Below, one piece after another: positions 16,871 to 22,810 of a stretch of 22,810 nucleotides of DNA. The notes under the pieces are model-generated. The model searched no databases. It had not been told where the DNA came from and saw only the letters and a list, made by a program, of their open reading frames with translations. The translations under genes were made by a program, and so were the position numbers. How positions within the stretch are numbered: the first letter of the stretch is position 1; each line of letters opens with the position of its first letter. This DNA comes from Gammaproteobacteria bacterium (GTDB lineage: Bacteria; Pseudomonadota; Gammaproteobacteria; Competibacterales; Competibacteraceae), in the NCBI GenBank assembly GCA_003562535.1, contig PWUP01000224.1, forward strand, positions 1 through 22,810, in the 5' to 3' direction.

Positions 16871-17650
16871 ATGGCCGAATTAAGACTTCCCAAAAATTCC
16901 CGCATCGGTGTTGGCAAACGCCATACAGCCCCTGAAGACGCTAAACGCAGCAAAGCTTTTCGAGTCTATCGGTGGAATCCTGACAGCGGCGAGAATCCAC
17001 AAATAGACACCTATGTCTTGGATCTCGATGACTGTGGCCCGATGGTGCTCGATGCCCTGATTAAAATCAAAAATGAGATTGATCCAACCCTGACCTTCCG
17101 GCGCTCCTGTCGTGAGGGGATTTGCGGCTCTTGCGCGATGAATATCGACGGCACTAATACACTGGCCTGCACCAAAGCCATTGAGGAAATCGAGGACGAT
17201 GTGGCGATTTACCCCTTGCCACATATGTCTGTGGTCAAAGATTTAGTCCCGGATATGACGCATTTTTATGCACAATATTCATCGATTAAACCTTGGATGC
17301 AAACCCAAACACCCCCGCCGCCAGATCGTGAGCGGCTGCAATCCAAAGAAGACCGCGCCGAACTCGATGGCTTGTATGAGTGCATTCTATGCGCCTGCTG
17401 CTCGACCAGTTGTCCGAGTTACTGGTGGAACGGTGATCGTTATCTGGGGCCTGCGGTATTACTGCAAGCGTATCGCTGGATTGCCGATTCGCGTGATGAG
17501 TACACGGGTGAACGCTTGGATGATTTATCCGATCCGTTTCGTTTATACCGCTGTCACACCATCATGAATTGCACCAAAACCTGCCCCAAGGGATTAAATC
17601 CGGCCAAGGCCATTGCCACCGTCAAAAAAATGATGGTCGAGCGTCGCTGA
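16871..17650 (+). CDS. sdhB: Succinate dehydrogenase iron-sulfur subunit
   Basis: Carries electrons from SdhA to the quinone site through three clusters. Of 259 residues, C80, C85, C88 and C100 (CREGICGSC and LACTKAI) fit the [2Fe-2S] site. C171, C174 and C177 (CILCACC) with C238 fit the [4Fe-4S] site. C181, C228 and C234 fit the [3Fe-4S] site, the middle one in YRCHTIMNCTKTCPKGLNP. The protein is about 20 residues longer than E. coli SdhB (238) because of an N-terminal stretch, MAELRLPKNSRIGVGK, that resembles alphaproteobacterial and mitochondrial SdhB. The order C-D-A-B is complete and short gaps indicate one operon. Confidence 0.97.
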   Translation: MAELRLPKNSRIGVGKRHTAPEDAKRSKAFRVYRWNPDSGENPQIDTYVLDLDDCGPMVLDALIKIKNEIDPTLTFRRSCREGICGSCAMNIDGTNTLACTKAIEEIEDDVAIYPLPHMSVVKDLVPDMTHFYAQYSSIKPWMQTQTPPPPDRERLQSKEDRAELDGLYECILCACCSTSCPSYWWNGDRYLGPAVLLQAYRWIADSRDEYTGERLDDLSDPFRLYRCHTIMNCTKTCPKGLNPAKAIATVKKMMVERR

Positions 17651-17657
17651 GCGGCTC

Positions 17658-17891
17658 ATGGTCATTGACAGCAAATTGCGCTGGAACTGTCGCCGTGGTA
17701 TGAAGGAACTCGATACGCTGTTACAGCGTTATGTGGAACAACGCTACGCGACCGCTCCAGCAGAGGAACAACAGGCGTTTGCCCAGTTATTGGAACTGCC
17801 TGACCCGCAACTTTGGGCTTACTTCAGTGGCCGTGATGCGCCTGATGACCCCGTCTATGTCAAGCTGATTGAACGAATTATCGCCCCCTGA
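17658..17891 (+). CDS. sdhE: FAD assembly factor SdhE (YgfY/CptB family)
   Basis: Small cytoplasmic protein that promotes covalent attachment of FAD to SdhA and, in E. coli, to FrdA. The 77 residues contain the invariant RGMKELD motif at 13-19, which contacts the flavoprotein, and the helical LLELPDPQLWAYFSG segment of the family. The gene follows sdhB by 7 bases, directly in line with its target's operon, which supports the role strongly. Its last 23 bases overlap the next gene. The family is also called CptB/YgfY, described as the antitoxin-like partner of the YgfX (CptA) membrane protein in E. coli. Confidence 0.93.
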   Translation: MVIDSKLRWNCRRGMKELDTLLQRYVEQRYATAPAEEQQAFAQLLELPDPQLWAYFSGRDAPDDPVYVKLIERIIAP

Positions 17892-18312
17892 ACTGCACCT
17901 GCGCCCCTCATTATACCTGCGCATCAGTATGGTCAGCTTGCATGGGCTGGCCGCTGTTGCGGTCGCTTATGTCGAACTATCGTTAATCCATACGGCAGCA
18001 CTTCATGGTACACTGCTGTGTTCGTTGCTTTGGCAGTGGTATCGTTATGGCAGTGAGTGCAGTCACGGGTTTGTCACTCACTTGCGCGTGGATGACGAGG
18101 GCGGTTGGCAATGGGTTTATGCCGATGGCACCGTGCGTCAGCAGATGCTGAAACGCTATTATATCCACGCTCATCTGTTGATATTACAGTTCCATGGGCC
18201 GCTTCCAGGCGGTAATCGGACACTGGTTATCGCAGCAGATGCCACAGATAGCGAATCACTGCGGCAACTGCGCTGTTATTTATTTAGACTGGCTTGGCAA
18301 GCACAAACCTAA
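17869..18312 (+). CDS. YgfX-like (CptA family) membrane protein
   Basis: 147-residue protein with two predicted hydrophobic helices (about 19-38 and 41-58) followed by a cytoplasmic domain. Its layout and patches resemble E. coli YgfX: LHLRPSLYLRIS..SLHGLAAV near the N-terminus and LVIAADATDSESLRQLRCYL near the C-terminus. The gene pair sdhE-ygfX is a known neighbourhood, which supports the call more than sequence identity does. The frame is opened by TGA immediately followed by TTG 17869, so that TTG is the earliest start; ATG 17929 would remove the conserved N-terminal segment. In E. coli YgfX was reported as an inhibitor of FtsZ and MreB assembly; that function is not demonstrated here. 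Low sequence conservation is normal for this family. Confidence 0.7.
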   Translation: MNELSPPELHLRPSLYLRISMVSLHGLAAVAVAYVELSLIHTAALHGTLLCSLLWQWYRYGSECSHGFVTHLRVDDEGGWQWVYADGTVRQQMLKRYYIHAHLLILQFHGPLPGGNRTLVIAADATDSESLRQLRCYLFRLAWQAQT

Positions 18313-18325
18313 TTCAGAATTTTTT

Positions 18326-18360
18326 ATTTGAAAATCATTCACATAAATTCCTTTTCAAAT
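18326..18360. repeat. AT-rich inverted repeat between ygfX-like gene and rpoE
   Basis: ATTTGAAAA (18326-18334) and TTTTCAAAT (18352-18360) form perfect 9-bp arms around a 17-base loop, just after a run of six T bases. It lies 14 bases past the stop of the ygfX-like gene. It is too AT-rich for a typical intrinsic terminator, though it might mark the end of the sdh transcript or bind a protein. Confidence 0.3.
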
Positions 18361-18384
18361 CAATGGATTTCTGTGATGTTAAAG

Positions 18385-18412
18385 CGAACTAACTCAAGGG
18401 TGTTCTGTCACA
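18385..18412 (+). promoter_or_regulatory. Candidate sigma-E-dependent promoter of rpoE
   Basis: CGAACTA (18385-18391) resembles the sigma-E -35 consensus GGAACTT, and TCACA (18408-18412), 16 bases later, fits a TCnnA -10. The arrangement parallels the autoregulated E. coli rpoE promoter. Transcription would begin near 18418-18420, about 50 bases before the rpoE ATG. Confidence 0.45.
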
Positions 18413-18443
18413 CTCAATGTTGCAACAGCGAGTGAACCAGCAC

Positions 18444-18477
18444 ACCCCTTACTGTGAAGGGGTCGGCCCGAATGGGC
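18444..18477 (+). promoter_or_regulatory. Tandem hairpins covering the rpoE ribosome-binding site and start codon
   Basis: ACCCCTT (18444-18450) pairs with AAGGGGT (18457-18463) around a 6-base loop; the second arm is the only Shine-Dalgarno sequence (AAGGGG) in front of rpoE. Immediately after it, GCCC (18466-18469) pairs with GGGC (18474-18477) around GAAT, enclosing the ATG at 18472. Both pairings would have to open for initiation. A thermosensor, a protein-controlled switch or coupling to an upstream ribosome are all possible. Confidence 0.5.
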
Positions 18478-19047
18478 GAACGCAATGTTGATCGTGAGCT
18501 AGTGGCTCGGGTGCAGCAAGGTGATAAGCGGGCATTTGATATTTTGGTACAACGTTATCAGTACAAAATTATCAAATTAGTATCGCGCTATGTACACGAT
18601 TCAACCGAGGCTTTGGATATTGCTCAAGAGGCGTTTATTAAAGCGTATCGGGCTTTACCGGGCTTTCGCGGTGATAGTGCCTTCTACACTTGGTTGTACC
18701 GAATTGCCATTAACACGGCGAAAAATTATTTAGTGGCTCAAGGGCGTCGTCCGCCTGGATCGGATATTGATGCTCAAGAGGCTGAACAATATGAAGGTCA
18801 ATCGAGTCTCAAAGAGTATGAGACGCCTGAACGGCTCCTGCTCAAAGATGAGATTGAGGCCACGGTATACCGTGCGATTGATGATTTGCCTGAAGATCTG
18901 CGCACCGCAATCACTCTGCGTGAATTCGAAGGCATGAGTTATGAAGAAATTGCCCAAACCATGGGCTGCCCCATTGGCACCGTACGCTCGCGAATTTTTC
19001 GCGCTCGCGAGGCGATTGACAAAAAACTAAGTCCTTTATTGAGTTAA
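18472..19047 (+). CDS. rpoE: ECF RNA polymerase sigma factor sigma-E (RpoE/AlgU)
   Basis: Directs transcription of envelope-stress genes when released from RseA. From ATG 18472 the protein has 191 residues, the same length as E. coli RpoE. Region 2 includes DIAQEAFIKAYRALPGF and GDSAFYTWLYRIAINTAKNY (67-86), followed by LVAQGRRPPGSDIDAQEAE. Region 4 (about 133-185) includes LPEDLRTAITLREFEGMSYE and GTVRSRIFRAREAID. Similarity to E. coli RpoE is very high along the whole length. ATG 18472 matches the family N-terminus and lies 9 bases after AAGGGG; a GTG at 18454 adds six residues and lies inside the hairpin. The downstream rseA and rseB complete the classical unit. Confidence 0.97.
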   Translation: MGERNVDRELVARVQQGDKRAFDILVQRYQYKIIKLVSRYVHDSTEALDIAQEAFIKAYRALPGFRGDSAFYTWLYRIAINTAKNYLVAQGRRPPGSDIDAQEAEQYEGQSSLKEYETPERLLLKDEIEATVYRAIDDLPEDLRTAITLREFEGMSYEEIAQTMGCPIGTVRSRIFRAREAIDKKLSPLLS

Positions 19048-19065
19048 TTGGGTTGCTTAAAAGCT

Positions 19066-19605
19066 ATGTCAAACAAACTAAGTGAACAAGTTTCCGCTTT
19101 GATGGATGACGAATGCACGGAACAGGAATTAAAACTTGCCGTGCGCCAACTGGCACGCGACACCACATTGGCATCCCAGTGGGAGCGCTATCACTTAATC
19201 AGCGACGTGCTGAAAGGTCAGGCTCCCCCAGAGCTGGACACCGATTTTTCACGTAAGCTGCAACAACGACTGGAGCAAGAGCGCCCCTTGGCCGCTTTGT
19301 CGTTACCCCGTCAAACCCAGCAGCGCCGAACCGCCCGATCATGGCAGCGACCGGCCCTCGGGGTGGCACTGGCCGCTTCGCTGGCCGCAGTCGCGGTTTT
19401 GGTATGGTCACCGAGCATGGAACAACTTTCTACAGATCAGTTGGTTGCCCAACAAGCGACCAATCCGCCAAGCAGTACCCCTGAAGAGGATCTCGCTGCG
19501 CGGTTAAACGTCTATATGGCGAACCACAATAGTCTAGCGTCGATCAATAACGTGTCCGGAGTCTTGCCGTATGTACGGATGACCAGTCTCAGTGACGGTC
19601 GTTAA
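19066..19605 (+). CDS. rseA: Sigma-E anti-sigma factor (RseA/MucA family)
   Basis: Single-pass inner-membrane protein that sequesters sigma-E. The 179 residues start SNKLSEQVSALMDDECTEQE, the RseA/MucA sigma-binding N-terminus, with the WERYHLISDVLKG helix at 39-51. One hydrophobic segment (about 97-114) separates the cytoplasmic part from a short periplasmic tail. The tail ends LNVYMANHNSLASIN and VLPYVRMTSL, resembling the C-terminus of MucA-type proteins. It is shorter than E. coli RseA (216). The ATG at 19066 is used; a TTG at 19048 right after the rpoE stop would add six residues. The gap to rpoE is 18 bases, which keeps sigma and anti-sigma in one transcript. Regulation by stepwise proteolysis is inferred from the family. 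Confidence 0.92.
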   Translation: MSNKLSEQVSALMDDECTEQELKLAVRQLARDTTLASQWERYHLISDVLKGQAPPELDTDFSRKLQQRLEQERPLAALSLPRQTQQRRTARSWQRPALGVALAASLAAVAVLVWSPSMEQLSTDQLVAQQATNPPSSTPEEDLAARLNVYMANHNSLASINNVSGVLPYVRMTSLSDGR

Positions 19606-19608
19606 TTG

Positions 19609-20604
19609 ATGAAGATGCGGTTATTATGGCCAGTGTTGGCCTTGCTGGTCTTGCCGGTTGCCGCCCTGAGCGAATCCGTTGAACGCCGCACTGCGGAACA
19701 GTGGTTAGAACGGATGATTAGTGCCACGCGCACCTTGAACTATGAGGGAGTGTTTGTCTATATTCAAGGACAAAACATCGAAGTCATGGCCATTGCGCAC
19801 CGCTACAGTGACGGTCATGAACGCCAAAGAATATATTCACTGACCGGTCCGCGCCGAGAAATATTGGTGGATAACAGCCATGTGATTTGTGTCCTACCCG
19901 ATCGACAGTATGCTTTTGAGGTCTCCCGTTTTGATCGTTCCCCTTTTCCGATTTCCTTCCCCCGAGAATTAAGCCAACTCCAGCACGGTTACTGGTTTGA
20001 ACTGTTACAGGAAGAGCGTTTACTCGAACGCCCGGCACGTAAACTCGCTGTGCGACCGCGTGATGATCTGCGCTATGGCTATTATCTGTGGCTTGATAAG
20101 GAGACCGGCTTAGTGCTGCGTTCTGCACTCGTCGATGACAACAAGCGTTTTGCCGAGCAAGTGTTGTTCACCCACATCACCATAGGGGGTGAGATCTCCT
20201 CAGACCGCCTTGCACCGAGTGAGCGCAGCCAAGCGGTGTTAAACAGCGTTACCATAGAACAAAAACAGCCCCTATCCAGCGACAGTGTGGAGCCTGTGTG
20301 GCAGGCCACCCAACTACCAAGCGGTTTTACCCAAGTCATGCACCACCGCTACAACACTGAGCATGCGACCACTACCGAGCACTTAGTATTTAGTGACGGT
20401 CTCGCCACGGTGTCGGTATTCATTGAAGAGCTGCAAACCCAGCCCTTATTAGTGGGTGCCTCACGCATGGAAACGGTCAACACTTATGGGGTAGTGATTG
20501 ATGATCGCTATCAAATCATTGCTGTCGGTGAAGTACCACTCAAAGCCGTGACCCTGATCGCTGAGGGTATTGATCGCCTGAGTCTTGATGCGTCGAGTGA
20601 TTAG
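19609..20604 (+). CDS. rseB: Periplasmic sigma-E regulator (RseB/MucB family)
   Basis: Periplasmic lipid/lipopolysaccharide-sensing protein that binds the RseA periplasmic tail and protects it from proteolysis. The 331 residues begin with a signal peptide (MKMRLLWPVLALLVLPVAALS, likely cut after about residue 21). Family features include AEQWLERMISATRTLNYEGVFVY, HRYSDGHERQRIYSLTGPRRE and ILVDNSHVICVLPD, then YGYYLWLDKETGLVLRSALVD, all typical of MucB/RseB. The C-terminal domain (from about 220) has WQATQLPSGF. ATG 19609 follows the rseA stop by 3 bases; a TTG at 19606 abuts the stop. Neither rseC nor a degP/mucD gene follows; the next gene is lepA. Confidence 0.93.
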   Translation: MKMRLLWPVLALLVLPVAALSESVERRTAEQWLERMISATRTLNYEGVFVYIQGQNIEVMAIAHRYSDGHERQRIYSLTGPRREILVDNSHVICVLPDRQYAFEVSRFDRSPFPISFPRELSQLQHGYWFELLQEERLLERPARKLAVRPRDDLRYGYYLWLDKETGLVLRSALVDDNKRFAEQVLFTHITIGGEISSDRLAPSERSQAVLNSVTIEQKQPLSSDSVEPVWQATQLPSGFTQVMHHRYNTEHATTTEHLVFSDGLATVSVFIEELQTQPLLVGASRMETVNTYGVVIDDRYQIIAVGEVPLKAVTLIAEGIDRLSLDASSD

Positions 20605-20629
20605 TCATGTGCTTGCCGACGAAACCCGC

Positions 20630-20635
20630 TATAAT
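20630..20635 (+). promoter_or_regulatory. Candidate -10 box upstream of lepA
   Basis: A perfect TATAAT lies in the 105-base gap between rseB and lepA, about 75 bases before the lepA ATG. No good -35 hexamer sits at 17 bases, so the call is tentative. A promoter here would separate lepA-rnc from the stress operon. Confidence 0.35.
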
Positions 20636-20709
20636 AATCGGTTCGATGGCTTATTGTTCTTGGCGCTGTGTGCGCAGGATGCAGCCAGTTCAAGCTAGGA
20701 AACCACTTG

Positions 20710-22503
20710 ATGCACGCTATCCGCAATTTTTCCATTATTGCCCATATTGACCACGGTAAATCCACTCTGGCCGACCGGTTTATTCAGATCTGTGAAGGTT
20801 TGAGTGAGCGCGAATTAGCCGAGCAAGTCTTGGATTCCATGGACTTGGAACGCGAACGCGGCATCACCATCAAAGCCCATAGCGTCTCACTCCAGTACCG
20901 TACCCCTGAAGGCCAGACCTATCAGCTTAATTTTATCGACACACCCGGCCATGTGGATTTCTCTTATGAAGTGTCACGATCACTGGCCGCCTGTGAAGGG
21001 GCTTTATTGGTCGTCGACGCGGCACAAGGGGTTGAAGCCCAGAGCGTTGCCAACTGTTACACCGCCATCGAACAAGGCTTGGAAGTCGTTCCGGTACTGA
21101 ACAAAATTGATTTACCCTCGGCTGAACCGGATCGAGTAGCTGAAGACATTGAAAACATTATTGGTATTGATGCAACCGACGCTATCCGGGTTAGCGCTAA
21201 AAACGGTATCGGCATTGCTGAATTATTAGCGCAGTTGATCGAGCGTATTCCCCCACCCCAAGGTGATCCCGATGCGCCACTGAGTGCCTTAATTATTGAC
21301 TCATGGTTTGACAATTACGTCGGGGTTATTTCCCTGGTGCGGGTCGTTAATGGCGAGATTAAACCCAAGCAAAAAATTCGTATTCTCTCGACCGGCAAAG
21401 CGCATCAGGTCGAGCGTGTCGGCATTTTCACTCCGAAACAAACCGATTGCAGTCGCTTAGGTACCGGCGAAGTGGGTTTTGTCATTGCGGGCATCAAGGA
21501 CATCGACGGCGCACCCGTGGGCGACACCATTACTGAGGATGCCCGCCCTGTCACTCAACCGTTACCCGGCTTTCAAAAAGTACAGCCCCGCGTATTTGCG
21601 GGTTTGTTTCCGGTAGAAGGTGAGGCGTATGAAGACCTGCGCGAAGCCCTGCAAAAACTGCGGTTAAACGATGCCTCGTTGTATTATGAACCCGAAACTT
21701 CACAAGCGTTAGGTTTTGGTTTCCGCTGCGGTTTTCTGGGCATGTTGCACATGGAAATTGTCCAAGAGCGCTTAGAGCGTGAGTACGATTTGGATTTGAT
21801 TACCACCGCGCCTACAGTCATTTACGAGGTATTGACCACCAGCGGTGAACTATTAAACATCGATAATCCCGCCTGCCTGCCACCCACCAATGACATCGCT
21901 GAAATCCGCGAACCGATTATTCTGGCCAATATCTTAGTGCCTCAAGATTATCTTGGTGCTGTCATCGGTCTCTGTATTGAGAAACGCGGGGTACAACGGA
22001 ATATGCACTATGCCGGTCAGCAGGTTGCGTTGAGCTTTGAACTGCCCTTAGCCGAAGTGGTGCTCGATTTCTTTGATCGCTTAAAATCGGTCAGCCGTGG
22101 TTTTGCCTCATTTGATTATGATTTTGAACGTTTTCAAACGGCTAACTTGATCAAATTGGATTTATTAATCAATGGTGAGCGGGTTGATGCCTTATCACTT
22201 ATCGTCCACCGCGATCAAGCTCAATATCAGGGGCGCGAACTGACGAGTCGCATGAAAGAGTTGATCCCCCGGCAAATGTTTGATGTCGCTATTCAAGCAG
22301 CAATTGGTTCAAAAATCATTGCGCGCACTACGGTGAAGGCATTGCGTAAAAATGTCACGGCAAAATGTTATGGTGGTGATGTGTCACGAAAACGGAAGCT
22401 GCTTGAGAAACAAAAGAAAGGTAAAAAACGTATGAAACAAGTAGGTAAAGTGTCGATACCTCAAGAAGCGTTTTTAGCAGTATTAAAAGTGGGTGAGAAG
22501 TAA
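20710..22503 (+). CDS. lepA: Elongation factor 4 (ribosome-associated GTPase LepA)
   Basis: Translational GTPase that acts on the ribosome in initiation or elongation fidelity. From ATG 20710 the protein has 597 residues, close to E. coli LepA (599). GTPase motifs are AHIDHGKST (11-19, P-loop), RERGITIK (49-56, switch I), DTPGH (77-81) and NKID (131-134). The LepA-specific C-terminal end is complete: IARTTVKALRKNV, AKCYGGDVSRKRKLLEKQK and GKKRMKQVGKVSIPQEAFLAVL. An in-frame upstream start at 20668 adds 14 residues with no family similarity, and TAGGA lies before ATG 20710. rnc begins 9 bases after the stop; lepB is absent from its usual place between the two. Confidence 0.98.
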   Translation: MHAIRNFSIIAHIDHGKSTLADRFIQICEGLSERELAEQVLDSMDLERERGITIKAHSVSLQYRTPEGQTYQLNFIDTPGHVDFSYEVSRSLAACEGALLVVDAAQGVEAQSVANCYTAIEQGLEVVPVLNKIDLPSAEPDRVAEDIENIIGIDATDAIRVSAKNGIGIAELLAQLIERIPPPQGDPDAPLSALIIDSWFDNYVGVISLVRVVNGEIKPKQKIRILSTGKAHQVERVGIFTPKQTDCSRLGTGEVGFVIAGIKDIDGAPVGDTITEDARPVTQPLPGFQKVQPRVFAGLFPVEGEAYEDLREALQKLRLNDASLYYEPETSQALGFGFRCGFLGMLHMEIVQERLEREYDLDLITTAPTVIYEVLTTSGELLNIDNPACLPPTNDIAEIREPIILANILVPQDYLGAVIGLCIEKRGVQRNMHYAGQQVALSFELPLAEVVLDFFDRLKSVSRGFASFDYDFERFQTANLIKLDLLINGERVDALSLIVHRDQAQYQGRELTSRMKELIPRQMFDVAIQAAIGSKIIARTTVKALRKNVTAKCYGGDVSRKRKLLEKQKKGKKRMKQVGKVSIPQEAFLAVLKVGEK

Positions 22504-22512
22504 GGTAGTGCT

Positions 22513-22810
22513 ATGCAAGATTTGAATGCATTATGTCAGCGACTCGGGTATCAATTCAGTAATGCTGAATTTTTAGAACGTGCCTTGAGTCACCGCAGTG
22601 TGGCAAAAAAACATAATGAACGATTAGAGTTTCTTGGTGATGCGGTGTTAAGCACTATCATTGCGAATGAATTATTTCAACGCCAGCCCAAAGCTAATGA
22701 AGGCGAGTTAAGTCGAATGCGTTCTATATTAGTTAATGGAGAAACATTAGCGGTCTTGGCGCGCGATTTAGGTATCAGTGATTGCATACGCTTAGGTGTA
22801 GGCGAATTGA
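22513..22810 (+). CDS. rnc: Ribonuclease III, N-terminal 99 residues, cut by window edge
   Basis: Endonuclease that cleaves double-stranded RNA in rRNA and mRNA processing. The visible part carries the family signature NERLEFLGDAVL (35-46), including the metal-binding residues E39 and D43, preceded by LERALSHRSV and followed by NEGELSRMRSILVNGETLA. The double-stranded RNA-binding domain and the last catalytic Glu lie beyond the window. AAGGTA precedes the ATG by six bases. It is closely linked to lepA (9-base gap), so cotranscription is likely. Confidence 0.95.
   Translation, partial: MQDLNALCQRLGYQFSNAEFLERALSHRSVAKKHNERLEFLGDAVLSTIIANELFQRQPKANEGELSRMRSILVNGETLAVLARDLGISDCIRLGVGEL

Noticed and set aside
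18417..18491. 24-codon ORF overlapping the rpoE start, as a leader peptide like the short ORF I recall upstream of E. coli rpoE
   Set aside because: Its ATG falls at or just upstream of the predicted sigma-E transcription start and lacks a ribosome-binding site. It could matter only if a further upstream promoter is used.

Overview
The window is 22.8 kb of chromosomal DNA, densely packed with core metabolic and housekeeping genes. The gene content indicates a gammaproteobacterium: rpoE-rseA-rseB, a RecC subunit, sdhE next to a ygfX-like gene, and E. coli-like LepA and PflB. The genus cannot be fixed from the sequence. A glycogen/maltodextrin-handling, facultatively fermentative lineage fits the genes. 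No tRNA, rRNA, CRISPR array, insertion sequence or prophage gene was seen.

Left part, minus strand (1-4957). The window opens inside pflB (pyruvate formate-lyase, 3' end off the left edge). Upstream of pflB lies a leader with an unannotated 37-codon ORF that has a strong Shine-Dalgarno sequence, a long-armed inverted repeat and several palindromes. Next comes treY (maltooligosyl trehalose synthase), whose best ribosome-binding site points to an ATT start codon. Divergent from it, plus strand (5328-9545), are glgX and malQ. Together the three enzymes debranch glycogen, rework maltodextrins and convert their reducing ends towards trehalose. treZ and the glycogen synthesis genes are not in the window.

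Middle part (9602-14143). A UDP-N-acetylhexosamine-type 6-dehydrogenase abuts recC. Neither has its usual partners beside it (no polysaccharide genes, no recB or recD).

Right part (14258-22810). The complete succinate dehydrogenase set sdhC-D-A-B is followed without a break by sdhE (flavinylation factor) and a ygfX-like membrane protein gene that overlaps sdhE. The catalytic subunits look like the alphaproteobacterial/mitochondrial type. Then come the envelope-stress unit rpoE-rseA-rseB, with a candidate sigma-E autoregulatory promoter and a hairpin that covers the rpoE ribosome-binding site, and lepA followed directly by rnc (cut by the right edge), with no lepB between them.

The protein-coding genes are all recognisable families. 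What looks least described lies in the leaders: the pflB leader (small ORF plus inverted repeat), the ATT start of treY, the glgX leader, and the tandem hairpins over the rpoE translation start. All functional readings of these are inferences.
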